Shown here piece after piece: positions 34,561-47,262 of a stretch of DNA of 64,000 nt. The DNA lies in NCBI GenBank assembly GCA_000750105.3, contig JPHH03000070.1, positions 93,001 through 157,000 of the forward strand. Direction: 5' to 3'. Position 1 is the first letter of the stretch; each line of letters starts with the position of its first letter. The position numbers and the translations under genes are program-made. The notes below the pieces were generated by a model that made no database searches, had not been told where the DNA came from, and worked only from the letters and a program-made list of their open reading frames with translations. Source of the stretch: Tolypocladium sp. Sup5 PDA-1 (lineage: Eukaryota; Ascomycota; Sordariomycetes; Hypocreales; Ophiocordycipitaceae).

Positions 34561-35853
34561 AGTTTTATGTTAAAGTCCGTCTATAATTGCCTCACGTGTA
34601 GGAGATAGCCGACCTTTTGCGGCGCTCTGCCCACGCCCGGAAGCGCCTTTTCCGAATAGACTTGGCAAATCTTTATTAATGCGGCCAGGAGGAGGCTCTT
34701 AGACTCTGCCTCAGGCCACTACAGGCATTTACAGGTTCTGCTAGCTGTATACGATATTACTGCGGCATGCCGTTTCCCTGTAGAGGATACGCCCATTCGA
34801 TGGTTCTTAAGGGCTTTAACGATCCACTATCCGTTTGTTGACTACTGGCACTCCCAGGACCACTGTCCATTCACTGCCTTTCGGAGATGCCATTCTCTAC
34901 AGCCCCAAGTCTAAAAAATAGCGTGTTAGTTAGTAGCCGTGAAAGGCCCATTCACTTCAATCAGACGAGATAGTTTTACGTGAGGCTCGTAAGGAGGCTA
35001 TCTAGATTTCGTCCTCCCCACTTTTAGACTTTGTAGGTCCCAGCGATCCTATGCTGTGTTATCTATTCGTTCCCTTGAACAATAGCTGGTCGAGTGTCTA
35101 TCTCTTGCCCTTCGTGTTTTATCTACTTGCAGCATGTTAGCTTCACGAACAGTACGAATTCGATATATTGGTCAATATAACGCAGACGCATGGCAGCTAC
35201 TGACACCGGACATCAGCCGAATAAGGTACTTTGTGGTCATGGACCCGCTTCCACTTTAAGCATCACGAGTTCACAATCCCAGATGCCTGTCGCTCGGCCC
35301 GATGGTGGGCCGATGTACTACGCCTAAGGAACAAAAGTGCCAACCGAAGGAGGTGAGATGACGGTTTGCTTACGCTCGGAGCCGATAAGATGACAACCAA
35401 CTAGGTTCTAAAGCGGACCCCGGCCGCTAGTACGGAGTACCTTCCCCAAAATGTCGCCAGACTTGCCGTTCGACGAATGATACAAAGGACCAACACATTC
35501 ATATCCCTGCCTATCTATGAGGAATCTACTCGTACATAGAGCAGAGGCCGGGTACTGAGAAATTGATGGCGGACTGCCTCAGGCATCCCCCAGCATGACC
35601 CCTCTCTTGGTTCACGTGGGTCAGCTTGCCCTTTACACCATGTGTCTTCCTATTCCTTCTCCGCAACAGCGTCTTTTTGCCTGATCTTCTAGGGTGACCA
35701 ACTCACTTGATTAACCAGCTTCTACCGTGCTCTGAGCTTGTCCCAGTGTCGAGTTAACCTCAGGAACACAACCGGACTCTGGAAGGACGAGACGCTGCCT
35801 GCCACCGCAGCGAAATCAGCTTGAACTGAAGGCCGTGTGTTCAGGAGTCCAAG
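34561..35853. other. AT-richer gap after the truncated oxidase
   Basis: About 1.3 kb without a supported gene. The abrupt loss of oxidase homology at its left edge suggests insertion or deletion. The right end is the ABC transporter promoter. Confidence 0.4.
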
Positions 35854-38800
35854 ATGCCGTTCTCCACTGGAGAGGAGAACTTGCTCCAGCTTAACCAAGA
35901 GGACTTTGACTTTAACGTACAGTTCGAGCAGTTGTTCTTCTCGATCATACCGTCCGTCTTGTTCATCATAGCATCATTATGGCGGACGGTTTTCCAGGCA
36001 CGGAAGCCTACCGTGGTGAATGCTCCGGCTTTTCAACTCATCAAATTGGTACGCTCTTACTATACGGATGTACAGTCTCGACATGCTGATTAAACTGCTG
36101 TAGGGTGCTATCACAACCTATGTCGGGCTTGAACTTTCCCTCCTCATCTTGGTTGCGGTTGGGTCCTTCCATGTAACCAGCATGTTTATAGCTGCCTCGG
36201 TCCTCAAGCTCGTGTCAGCCCTATTCATGATAACGCTAAGTGTTGTTGATCACAGCAGGAGCCCAAGGCCGTCCGTGCTGCTGAACAGCTACTTGTTTCT
36301 GACTCTTCTCCTGGACGCGGCCCAGGCAAGAACGCTGTTTCTGTCATCAGATGACAAGCCTGAGCTCACCTACAGCAGCATCTTCACCGCTGCTATAGCT
36401 CTGAAGGCTGGAATATTGCTATTGGAAGCCCAACGAAAGTCCAGATGGGTAAGCTGGGACGAAAAGGAGCACAGCCCAGAGGAGACAAGCGGGATCTTCT
36501 CCCTTGGGGTCTTCTTCTGGCTCAACAAGATCTTCCTGGAGGGATACAAGAAAATTTTGACGATAAAGGACCTTTACCCCCTCGATATCTCTTTAAACGG
36601 CAAATCGCTCCACGAGGAATTCTCTAGGAACATGGATTACTCCAAACTGAGGGGCGACAAATTTGGTCTTGTGAAGGTGCTAATGCGCACGCTGAAAGTC
36701 CCTCTCCTACTTCCTATACCTCTACGCCTGGCACTTCTTGGTTTCACGTTTTGCCAACCATTTTTCATCGAAAAGCTGTTGGATCACCTATCCAAGCCTG
36801 AAGCCGACGCGAACGTCGGCTACGGCTTCATCGGCGCTAGCATATTGATTTACTCGGGAATTGGCATCTCCACGGCCCTCTGCTGGTATAGTGAACCCAC
36901 CAAAGAATTACCAGCAAGGTCCGCTACTCATACATAAGTACAGGTACTTCCACCGCCGAATGCTTACTATGGCAAGGTCGATTCTAGTCACCGAGATCTT
37001 CATCAAAGCCACAAAAGCTCGTATCGGAACTGGCGAGGACAGCGCTGCGCTGACTCTAATGAGCACAGACATAGAGCGAATCGACATGGGCTTCAGGCCT
37101 GTGCACGATATTTGGGCGAGCATTATCCAGGTTGCTCTGGCTGGTTGGATGCTGTACAACCAACTTGGCGCAGTCTTCGTCGCGCCAGTGGGAACTGTTA
37201 TAGTCTGCTTCGTCGGCTTGGTGATCCTTATGAAGTTCACTGGGGACTCGCAGAGGGCCTGGATGGCAGGAGTCCAGAGGCGTGTCGGTCTGACGGCTAC
37301 AGTCATCGCCAGCATGAAAAACCTGAAAATATCTGGCCTCTCTACTGCCGTCAGTGACTTCGTGCAGAGGCTCCGCGTCGAGGAGCTAGCGGCGGGTGCC
37401 CGGTTCCGCAAGATAGCCATTATTGCGGCGCTCTTTGGCTTTATTCCGCTGATGGTCAGCCCGCCACTAACCTTCGCATTCGCCCAAACAACACTGGATA
37501 ACGCGAGGATGTTCACGAGTCTTTCTTACCTTTTGCTTTTGACGAACCCGCTATCGCAGATCTTCCAATCCATCCCCCAGCTCCTCTCTGGGCTGGCCTG
37601 TTTGGGTCGAATCCAGGCCTTCTTGGAGTGCGAGACTCGCTATGATTTTCGCAAAGTTCAGGCTGATATGAAACGGCATTCAGAACTGGACTTGGCTCAT
37701 CCTATTGTCATCAGGAACGGAAAGTTTGGCTGGGAAGCAGACAAGTTCGCCTTGCGGAACGTCAATACTCGAATCCCCAAGTCCTCGCTCACTATTGTCG
37801 CCGGACCTGTTGGCTCGGGGAAATCTACGCTCTGCAAGGCACTACTTGGAGAGATTCCTTTCAGCGAAGGAAGCGTGGTTTTGAGCACTAGGTTCCCACA
37901 TGTTGGATTCTGCGACCAAACAGCATTCCTCTCGAACGGGTCGATCAGAAACAACATTGTAGGATTCTCTCCATTCAGCAATGAGAGATATGCCGAAGTC
38001 ATCAAGGCTACGGCTCTGGGCTTCGACTTTGACACACTCCCACAGGGCGACAGAACGAATGTCGGATCTGATGGGATCACACTGTCCGGGGGCCAGAAAC
38101 AACGCGTTTCTCTCGCGCGAGCTCTGTACTTGCAATCCGATCTGCTAGTGCTAGACGACATCTTCAGTGGTTTGGATGCGGATACCGAGGAGCAGGTCTT
38201 CCGGCAAGTCTTCGGGCCAGATGGACTACTCAGACGACGACGCTCTACGGTCGTCTTGTGCACCCACAGCGTCAGACACCTACCCGCGGCGGATTACATA
38301 ATAGCACTCGGAGATGGCACCGTTGTCGAGCACGGTAGCTTTGACAAACTGATGACCCGTCAAGGGTATGTTCAGCGTCTGGGATTAAGGGGCTCTTCTG
38401 ACGGCGATGCTTCGTCCGAGAAAACGACATCGAAGAAGAGCGTGCGAGAACCGAAGTCGCAGCTCCACACGACGACGACCAACACATCATCCCTTGCGCC
38501 GGACACTGGTGAATCGCGGCAAGTTGGCGATAAAACGGTATACAAGCATTACTTCAAGAGCATGGGGCTGTTCCTAGCAGCGTGTAGTTTGTTCTTCGCT
38601 ACTCTTTGGGGTTTCTTCACGAACTTTCCAACAATTTGTAAGTCAGCGTTGTCTTCTGACGGCGGAATCCCGACTGGCTTGGCTATTCAATCAACACAAA
38701 CGGAGCCGGTCCTGAAATCAAAAAGCTTATCATAAGTATTATTACTAATGCCATTTATTGCAGGGCTCAAGTACTGGTCTGATGACGTCTATTCGGAACA

Positions 38801-40809
38801 TCCGGCTCACCCTTATGCTTACTACGCCGGGATATACGCTCTGCTTCAAATCTGCGGCATGATATCGCTGCTTCTCCTCGGTATCGCGATCTTCGTCGTC
38901 TCTGTGAAAAGAGCAGGTGCCAATCTCCACCGGGATGCCTTGCGGACACTGATTCGAGCACCGCTACGCTTCTTCACCACGACGGATACCGGTGTCGTCG
39001 CAAATCTATTTTCGCAAGATTTGAATCTTATAGACACAGAGCTGCCAAATGCACTGTTGAACACTCTGTTTTGTGTAAGTCTTTGTAATTGGACACCGAT
39101 TAGAAGTCTGCCGGGACATTGCTACTCGTGTTTGGAGAGCTCTCGGAAGAACACCGTCCAGCCTGACACGGAACTCCCAGGTTTTTCAAGCAATCGGACA
39201 AGCGGCTGTTATGCTTACTTCGTCTCCGTACTTGGCCGCAAGCTACCCGTTCCTTGGCGCGCTGTTGTATATCGTGCAAAGGTTCTACTTGCGGACTTCC
39301 AGGCAGCTAAGGTTGCTAGACCTTGAGGCTAAAAGTCCCTTGTAGTAAGTCTACCGCCACCTGCCGTCATATAATGGGCGATTGTTGACCTCTATACTAA
39401 TTTGCATTCATGTAGCACGCATTTTCTTGACACTCTCAAGGGCATCACAACTCTGAGAGCCTTCGGTGAGTAACATGCGAAATCACGACCGACACTGAAA
39501 GCACGTCTGATAAGACGCTTTGCGACATCTCGGGTGAAGACATCGCGACGCTCTTTGTATGATCCAGGGGCCGCTGCTGACACGGGCGATAACGCAGGCT
39601 TTCTTCCCGACGAGGTCCAAAAGAACGCCCGCCTGATTGATTCCAGCCAACGACCCGCGTATCTTCTCGTCATGATTCAACAGTGGCTGAACCTCGTTCT
39701 CGACCTCGTAGTCATGGTGATGGCCGCGGTCCTGACGGCTCTTGCCGTTCGGCTTCGCTCCAACTCTGGTTTTACCGGTGCTTCTTTAGTCACCCTCATG
39801 AATTTCGGAGAGAGCCTTTCAGGCATTGTCATATTCTACACCAGGTTGGAAACTTCTATTGGAGCGGTAGCCAGACTCAAGACGTTCAACGAAAACGTGA
39901 AGCCGGAGGACAGAGATGAAGAGGATATTGTTCCTCCTGAACAGTGGCCGCAGAGCGGTGTGATAGAGTTGAAGGGTGTATCCGCGAGTTACGAGTAAGA
40001 CGAACATGTTCATGAATGTCACTCACCTAAACATTGCTAACGCTCCGAGTAGTGCGCAAGACCAAACCGATGGCACACCCAACCTGGCCCTCCGCGACAT
40101 CCACCTAACTATCAACTCAGGCGAGAAAGTCGCCATCTGCGGTCGTACCGGCAGCGGCAAGTCCAGCCTCATCGCCCTGCTCCTCAAGCTCCTCGACCCC
40201 CTCTCAGAGACCGCAGGGAACGCGGTAATCGATGACACGCCGCTCCACCGCATAGACCGGCCCGCGCTGCGTCAGCGTATAATTGCAGTGCCCCAGGAAG
40301 CCGTGTTCTTGCCCGACGGGTCCACCTTCCAGGCTAACCTAGATCCGATCGACGTCTCAACGCCCGAGGAGTGCCAGGCTGTCCTTGCGGCCGTGGACTT
40401 GTGGCAGTTCGTCCAGGAGCGGGGCGGCCTGGACGCCGGCATGAGCGCGGGGACTCTCAGCGCGGGACAGCGGCAACTTATGTCGCTTGGACGCGCGCTG
40501 CTGAGACGGCGCCTCCGGGCGCGGAATTTGGGGATAGGGGGCGGTGGCTTGGAGGGCGGTATACTGTTGTTGGATGAGGTGAGCTCGAATGTGGACCACG
40601 AGACGGAGCGTGTTATGCAGGCGATTATCAGGGCTGAATTCAGGGACTACACGGTTGTGGCGGTTAGCCATCGGCTGGATATGATTATGGACTTTGATAG
40701 GGTTATCGTCATGGACACGGGAGAGATTGTGGAGGTTGGGAATCCGATAGTGTTGGCTGGAGAGAAGGAGACTAGGTTTGGGGAGTTGGTGAGGGCTGGG
40801 GCTAAGTAA
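35854..40809 (+). CDS. ABC-C (MRP-type) multidrug/metabolite transporter
   Basis: Eight exons: 35854..36048, 36104..36885, 36944..38637, 38764..39074, 39181..39344, 39416..39465, 39598..39994, 40050..40809. They total 1450 codons in one continuous frame, full length. There is an N-terminal membrane region, TMD1, NBD1 with Walker A GPVGSGKST (about 612), signature LSGGQKQR (about 705) and Walker B LLVLDDIFSGLD. A polar linker, TMD2 and NBD2 follow, with GRTGSGKSS (about 1228), LSAGQRQL (about 1334) and ILLLDEVSSNVD. NBD1 has Asp in place of the catalytic Glu after Walker B while NBD2 has Glu, the usual ABC-C asymmetry. It exports organic anions, conjugates or metabolites from the cytosol to the outside or vacuole. 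It is divergent from fungal cluster transporters only in detail; the substrate is unknown. Closest neighbour is the beta-propeller gene. Confidence 0.92.
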
Positions 40810-41004
40810 AGAGAAATGCTGGAGGTGAATTAGCAAATGTCCATCGCGGCTTTTGGGTTAATTCCGTTAACATCAGATCCTTGATGCACATGGGCCTAAA
40901 CTGTCCCTATATCGTCTTGGCGTGACTCATTGATACGATGAATGGATTCGGCATAAGCACATATGTCCATGTACATGTAAGAGAACACCTCTGCTGAACT
41001 CAAG

Positions 41005-42021
41005 CTAATAAAGGTCCAACGCGACTATCTTGCCTCCCTCAGTAAACGTGCCGTTGACGGGCGATCCAATTGCCCCTGAAGTGGTCACATAAAGAACCCG
41101 TTTATCCTCCTGGGTTCGTCCAAACACCGTAGAAGTTGCGCCCGCAACCAACATCGAGCCCAGACTTCCGGCGATAACGCATCTCCTACCATCTGGCTTT
41201 ACCTCGGCTATCTCGTTCGCAAGCCCGGCAGCCATGTATGCACTTCCCGTCCTGTCGATGGCAAAGTCGTCTGCCAAAATGTTGTCGTTGATGACTTCAT
41301 ACGGCCCGGTGGCTTTCCCCGAGACTCTGTCGATAGGCACACGTCCATATAGTGATCTGAAGCTGCTGGCATAGTACAGGTGGCCGTCAAACACTCGGAT
41401 TCCATTGATGCCAACCGGGAACGGGGCATTGGCCGGTGGTTTGAACGTGTCGTCCTTGAGCGCCGTGGTATAAGTCCCGCGCTTCGTATCCACGCGAAAG
41501 ACGACGCCGAGAGCGCTGTCACCCACGAGGACCGCCCCAGACACAGGATCAAGGGTTGTCATACCGTTGAGGAAGTGTGCCTCAGGAATGTCCGTCATCT
41601 TGGAGACCTGAGCCTCTTTCTTGCTGCTAAAGTCGGCGCGCCATATCGCATAGGACTTTGGCACAACACCAGCTGCCAAAGTAAAGTTTCCCACAGCAAC
41701 GGAGAAAACGTCTGGCGCGCTCTCCGAGATACCAAACGCGCCTAGGTATCCCTGGAAGCGGTGAATGAGCTTGGCGGGATTTGACTTCTGCGGGTTGATT
41801 TCGTACAGCTCTGCCCTGTCCAGCAGCGTGACGAGCAGATTTCCGTTTGCGCGGACGGCTATGTTCTCAACCCATGTGCCTTTGGGGAACTGATGGACTG
41901 TTCGGGAATCGACTGCAGTTCTTGTGTTTGAAATAAGGTCTAGTTCAGGTGCCTGAACAGGGGAAGCTGTCGCAGTAGCCAGTAACGTCGACAACCAGGG
42001 GAGGATAGTATGGAATCTCAT
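41005..42021 (-). CDS. Secreted SMP-30/gluconolactonase-like beta-propeller protein
   Basis: Single exon, 338 codons. A signal peptide (MRFHTILPWLSTLLATATA) is followed by propeller-blade repeats: WVENIAVRANGNLLVTLLDR, AHFLNGMTTLDPVSGAVLVGDS, FPVGINGIRVFDGHLYYASS, DDFAIDRTGSAYMAAGLANE, and TSGAIGSPVNGTFTEGGKIV at the end. This fold occurs in lactonases and, in fungal metabolite clusters, in six-bladed propellers that catalyse hetero-Diels-Alder steps in tropolone sesquiterpenoid pathways. The present protein could be either; its role is not decided by sequence. It is tail-to-tail with the ABC transporter (195-base gap) and divergent from the P450, consistent with co-regulation (inference). 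Confidence 0.83.
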   Translation of the reverse strand: MRFHTILPWLSTLLATATASPVQAPELDLISNTRTAVDSRTVHQFPKGTWVENIAVRANGNLLVTLLDRAELYEINPQKSNPAKLIHRFQGYLGAFGISESAPDVFSVAVGNFTLAAGVVPKSYAIWRADFSSKKEAQVSKMTDIPEAHFLNGMTTLDPVSGAVLVGDSALGVVFRVDTKRGTYTTALKDDTFKPPANAPFPVGINGIRVFDGHLYYASSFRSLYGRVPIDRVSGKATGPYEVINDNILADDFAIDRTGSAYMAAGLANEIAEVKPDGRRCVIAGSLGSMLVAGATSTVFGRTQEDKRVLYVTTSGAIGSPVNGTFTEGGKIVALDLY

Positions 42022-43482
42022 TGTGCGTAAGGATTTGAGAGGCTACCTGGATTGAGATATTGAAATGGAGAATTGGGGGCTGGAATGGAATACATATAAC
42101 AGGAGAAAATGCGACAAGGTTTGCAGGACGGCCTGCGCCTTGCGCGGACGCTTGGGCGGGATCTGGTGCCAAGGCCAACCATCGATTCGGGCCCGGATGG
42201 ACTTTATTGTAGAAGCTATTGTCCTCCTGAGAATTGTTTGCTCCTGAAATTGTCTATTGCCAACAACAATTGCAGAGCCAACGTTTTGCCAGGCAGTCGG
42301 TAGAGTGGAGATTCGTTGCGAACCGTGCATAGCGGTAGAATTTATGCAGACAAATCATCCGCAATCACCCTCCAGCTCGGAGGCACGAATAACAAGCTCT
42401 AATGTTTAAATCTGCAGAGATTGTGTTTTCTAGCTGCATGACAATTTATCCCATCAGCAACGCTTGGTAAGCGGGAGTGTTGACTGCTGGTTGCCTTGTT
42501 GGTTCATGAACTTACTGTACCTGACTCGCTGTTGCCCGTCCGGCTACGAGAGTAGCCACGCGCCATTCGCTCATATGCCAAGGCGGAGAAGGTCACTAAT
42601 GGGGTCCCAGATATATTTCTCAATGGCCCTTGTCGTAATCGCTGTTTGCCACCTCTGTCGTCATCTCATGTGCTTCTGCCGTTGACCATAACACTGTCTC
42701 CAGAGACAGCTCCCTTGGGCCTTGGCCCGTCGAAACGAGTACTTTCGCAGTCTCTAGTTCTAGGGAACCGACGAGTGGGCAGATGGCACCCTAAACTCTG
42801 CGCATAAAATAGACTGTCCATAATCTCAAGTGTGGTTGAAACATTGCGTCACGGGGGAGGCAAGGGCTTATCAGTCAGCACAGCAGGCCGCTTGCCATTT
42901 CCTGAGCAGGTTAGTTGGAAACAAACAAGAACAGGCGATATGCTCATCAAACATGGGCTATTTTCCCGCGGTTCCATTGCTTGATAGGATCCCGTGTTGT
43001 TTTGCGTGACGTTCGATCGTGTAATGGGATATCCTGCCGCTTCAGAGGCGGCATGCCGCGGCCAAGTGTGAAACACAAACGCGGCACAGGATAACTACTA
43101 CATTGGACCCTTGAGCAGGCAAGGCAGGGTTGACTAACGGTTACACAGTTGCGGAGTCGGCTTGACTGCGGCTGCGTGCTTTTGCTGAAGGTGTATTCTA
43201 CCCCGTCGGCGCCTGGCTTGCTGCTCCTGCGACCGCCACTGCGACAAGTGACGTCCAGAGCCTGACGTCTTGCTGCACAACACTTCGTACACACCCAGGC
43301 AGTGTCCTGACCAATATTGCAGATTCAATGCTGATGATTGGGCAGGGACGTCCGAAACATGTGTGACTGCGACGCTGGCACTGTGGTTGGGCATCGCCCT
43401 AGCCAAAACACGACGCGCGGGCAACTGACTTGCAACGTCATTTCTGGATTATACAGAGAGTCAAGAAACAGAACATCAAACA
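42022..43482. other. Divergent promoter region, propeller / P450
   Basis: About 1.46 kb shared upstream region. No gene recognised. A bidirectional promoter is possible. Confidence 0.4.
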
Positions 43483-45111
43483 ATGGCTTTCTTGATGGAA
43501 TTCTCAGGCGGCGTGTTCCTCTTTCTCGGCTTCCTGGCCAGCTGTGCCTACTTTTGTCTACTCTCACCACCAGAGCACCCCGTCGGCATACCTGCGATTC
43601 CGTTCTGGGTAGCTCTCATACCGCTCTTCCGAGATGTCGACCAAAGGGACATTTACAAAGCGTACATTGAGGGGCCAATCACCGCCCATGGCGCCGTCAA
43701 GATGTTCTTTGGCGGACAATGGAACGTCTTGCTGCACCATCCAGCGTACCTAGCCGAGCTGTTCAAGCGCGACGATGAGTTTCAGAAGAGCGGCAACTAC
43801 GAAAAGATACCGCACAGCGTCCTGGCCTTTTTTATGGGAGAAAACATCATATCCAGCCGCGGAGAGGCTTGGAAGCGTTACCGAGGCATCATCAAGCCTG
43901 GCTTGCAGCGGGTATTCGACCACAGCATCATTGTCGCCAACGCAAAGCGGCTGCGCGACTTGCTTCTAGAGGCCCAAGCCCGCGCATCGGATGGTTGCGG
44001 CACTGCTGTTCAAGGGGTGCTGCAGAGATATACCATTGCAAATGTCGGACAAGCCTTGATGCGAACTGACCTTGGGGTAAGCGCCTCTATGCAACTTGAG
44101 AAACGGGCCGCCCATGTTCACGGACTGTCGTATACAGACATTGGCTCCAGGAGATTCTTACCTGAGTAAGCTGCAGAGTTCACTCAAACGCGAGCTGTTT
44201 AAACCCGCCTTTATGAGCTTTCCCTTTCTCGACAGACTCCCGCTGAAGAGTCGCAAGAAGGCAAGACAGATGGCCTCTCACTTCACCGACCAACTCGTGG
44301 CGGCCGCTACAAAGCGAAGAGAGAAAGAGAGCACGGCCCCCGACTCAGAGTGCCTAGTGGATCGCCTGTTTTCAGCCAGGGAATGTGGACAACTCAACGA
44401 GAAGGAGCTTCGAAACAACCTGGCCGTGTGCTTCGTTGCGGGCCAAGAGAACCCTCAGCTGGCACTCCTCTCGACCATGTACCTGCTCGCCAAGGCCCCA
44501 GTAAGCTCAAACTGAACCTCCTACTGAGTCTACATGAAATCCGCGCATGGCTAGTCGATCAGCTGACCTGATTCTTCCGCAACCAGGAAGCGCAACAACG
44601 TCTGCATGCCGAAATTGTCGCCACCGGCCTGGACACGCCGACGCAGAAGACGCTACAGGGGATGGTTTGGTTGACAGCCCTCACATACGAAAGCCTGCGA
44701 CTGTGCCCGCCCATTTCGTTGCTCATCAACCGCCGTGCCGTGCAACCGCTAATGCTCAACAACACCATGTACGTCCCCCAAGGCACGTACCTGGGCTACC
44801 ACTGCTACTCAACACACCGGGACCCTGGAATTTGGGGCTCCGACGCCAGCCAGTTCCGCCCACAGCGATGGGGCGAGACCTCTCAGGACATCGAGCATAT
44901 GTATCGACGGCGGCGCAGGGCAGCTGAGTTCATCTCCTTCAACGGCGGCAGGCGGGCCTGTCTGGGGGAGAGGTTTGCGCTGCTGGAGATCAAGGCGACG
45001 CTGTTCGTGTTGGCGAGAGATTTGCAGTGGAAGTTGGATCCAGCGTGGCCAGACAGGATGACCCCGGTACGTCGATTCGGGGCGGCACTGCTTCGTCTTT
45101 ACTTCTGCTGA
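43483..45111 (+). CDS. Cytochrome P450 monooxygenase (CYP56/DIT2-like by I-helix)
   Basis: Three exons, 43483..44076, 44138..44500, 44587..45111, giving 493 codons. An N-terminal membrane anchor is followed by P450 hallmarks. The I-helix is VCFVAGQENPQLALL, where the AGQEN form replaces AGxDT, as in DIT2-type P450s. ESLR is the ExxR of the K-helix (about 353). FRPQRWG is the PERF-type region. FNGGRRACLGERFAL is the heme loop with its Cys at about 444. The intron donors are GTAAGC in both cases. It hydroxylates or couples an organic substrate at the ER with NADPH-P450 reductase. DIT2 makes N-formyl dityrosine in yeast, but that specificity is only suggested here. Part of the ABC/propeller/P450 group. 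Confidence 0.88.
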
Positions 45112-45690
45112 TGAACGACGCAGGCTGGGCCGCTCTGCCCTAAAGCAATGCGATTAATTGTAAAGAAACGTAACAGCAGGGGTTAATGCAGCAGCGGGAT
45201 GCTGGCCGTGGTGGTATCGTCTGGTGCGGTGTATCGAGGGCAACAATGATCACCAATTGAACTGTGCTGCCACACATCAAATAGTTAGCTCATATCGTGG
45301 GATGGTAGATCAATATTAAGTTGTTTCTAAACTCGTAAAGTTCAGTCTCACGGAGTAGGGCAGGGCGCACATGGTGCTTCGTGTAAGTGACAGCCTCAAA
45401 ATACTCGGCTAACATGGAATCGTTCGCCCACGTCGCCAAAATTCTCCAGCTCGTTCAATATTGCCAATCCCAAGCATTGTTCGCTTAGTTGAGTGTGTAC
45501 AAGGTGCCTGAGGACATCTCGGCTCAGGGCCCAAAAGTAACACCGCCATGTTTGGTGAAGTGTAATATGCGCCACCGTCGGGTAAAAATACAAATTCCGC
45601 CGAGCGGCCACCAGAAGATTTTCTACTCGCAAAAGAAACTGAAGTCTTTGAGCGCACAACTTCTGTCACCGAACGAGTGATAGCGGGATC
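45112..45690. other. Intergenic, no gene seen
   Basis: About 580 bases. A minus-strand 86-codon frame at 45409-45669 has no recognised motif and is not called. Confidence 0.4.
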
Positions 45691-47262
45691 ATGTCTTCTC
45701 TCGAGCTTCTCCCCGTCGAGATTCGGCTCGCGATATGCGCCCAGCTCTGTCTACACTGCCGCGGCGGCCGCGCCTGGGTATCTGACGACTCCGACGGCAG
45801 ATGCGGCCAAGCCGCCCTCGCCGCACTATCTACAACATGTCACAAGCTACGGACCGTTGCTCAGCCAGTCCTGTATCACAGCCCTGTGAGCATCAGAGAC
45901 TACTACGCCTTGGTCCGCACGCTGCTCGCCCGCCCGCACCTCCGCACCTGCATCATACAGCTCCTTGACGTCGACGAAGGCATTAGGTTCGAGCCGCTTG
46001 ACAAGCACGCCGTCCAATTTTTGGAGCGCGCCGCGCAAGTTTTGCAGCTGATGACGGCTCACGAAATGGTACACCCGAGCCGACTGCTGGGCGGGATTCT
46101 CCTCTTCGTGACGCCGCGGCTCGAGACCCTAACGCACGGCGTCTCGGTCGTCGGCAGCATGTCCCACTACTTCGCCGCCTGGAGAGCCCACCTGATCCCC
46201 CTGGCGAAGGCCGGGCTACCCAGCCTACGCGCGCTGCGGTTCTTCCGCGAGAGCATTCCCCAGTTCAGGGACTTCGGATACGGCTACACGCTGTCGGAGC
46301 CGACCGTCTGCGCGCTGCTCGAAGCGGTGCCGAACCTGCGGCACCTGGCGTTCGAGGGCTCGGCGGGCATAAGGAGGCAAACCGTGGAGAATCCATTTAC
46401 GGACGGCGATGCGTGGCTGTACGACGACGACGAGTGGCTGGCGCGGCCGTTGAGGAGCCTCGAGACGCTGGCATTTGTGGGCTGCGACATGGACGACGAT
46501 AAGCATCTCCAGATCGAGTTCAAGAACCTGCGGCGCATGGTGCGGCTCAGCCCGTGCTTGGAGCGCTTCAAGTACGACGGCACAGTCCTCTCGCCTATCC
46601 ACAGGAGCGAAGCAGCCAATGGTCTGTTCAGCAGTGCGAATGGTAGGCACAAGCTCCATATCTGGGCCTCCCGGATCCTGCAGGCGCTCGAGCCGGCCCA
46701 GTCAACCCTCCGGTATATCTACATCGACCTGTCGCGCACCGCGCTCAGCATCGACCTTGCGAGCTTCGGCCACCTCGTCACCGGCGAGGCATTGGCCAAG
46801 TTCACCCGCCTGGAGACGCTCAAGCTCGACTCTTCGTCCTTCTGCCGGCACGTGTGCCCGCGATGTGGCTATAACCACGGGAACACGTACACAAGGCGCA
46901 ACAGGACATGCCTGACGGCGCTCCTCACCCAGAGCATCAGGTCGATAACGGTCAAGATCTCCAAGATGACTCTGCTCGACGCCGACGCCCTCACGGGTGA
47001 CCTCGTCCACCTGGGGGAGAGGACGCGGCAGGGCTGGTTTCCGAACCTGGAGCGGGTCGCCGTGGACATGGCCGAGTCAGAGTGGAACTCGGACAGCGGG
47101 CGATGGAGTCGAGGTCTCTATGAGACGTTCGCAAACGAGGTCCGGAAAAGCCGCCGGACGGTGCTGGCGGCGTTTGAGGGAACAAGAGTCGAGGCGTCGG
47201 TCCGGCTGACCAGCAAGCATGCGCTGCGCGAGCTGGACGACTGGAAGCTGGAGAAGGACTGA
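45691..47262 (+). CDS. F-box/LRR-like protein
   Basis: Single exon, 523 codons. The start MSSLELLPVEIRLAICAQL fits an F-box helix, followed by AALAALSTTCHKLRTVAQPVLY, the usual fungal F-box continuation. Leucine-rich repeat-like strands follow (LRALRFFRESIP, NLRHLAFEGS, LETLAFVGCDMDDD, RLETLKLDSSSF), and CPRCGYNHGN forms a small cysteine/histidine pair. Such proteins act as substrate receptors for SCF ubiquitin ligases; the target is unknown. The gene lies at the border between the metabolic block and the repeat-rich region; its 3' end is about 220 bases from the inverted repeat arm. Confidence 0.75.
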   Translation: MSSLELLPVEIRLAICAQLCLHCRGGRAWVSDDSDGRCGQAALAALSTTCHKLRTVAQPVLYHSPVSIRDYYALVRTLLARPHLRTCIIQLLDVDEGIRFEPLDKHAVQFLERAAQVLQLMTAHEMVHPSRLLGGILLFVTPRLETLTHGVSVVGSMSHYFAAWRAHLIPLAKAGLPSLRALRFFRESIPQFRDFGYGYTLSEPTVCALLEAVPNLRHLAFEGSAGIRRQTVENPFTDGDAWLYDDDEWLARPLRSLETLAFVGCDMDDDKHLQIEFKNLRRMVRLSPCLERFKYDGTVLSPIHRSEAANGLFSSANGRHKLHIWASRILQALEPAQSTLRYIYIDLSRTALSIDLASFGHLVTGEALAKFTRLETLKLDSSSFCRHVCPRCGYNHGNTYTRRNRTCLTALLTQSIRSITVKISKMTLLDADALTGDLVHLGERTRQGWFPNLERVAVDMAESEWNSDSGRWSRGLYETFANEVRKSRRTVLAAFEGTRVEASVRLTSKHALRELDDWKLEKD

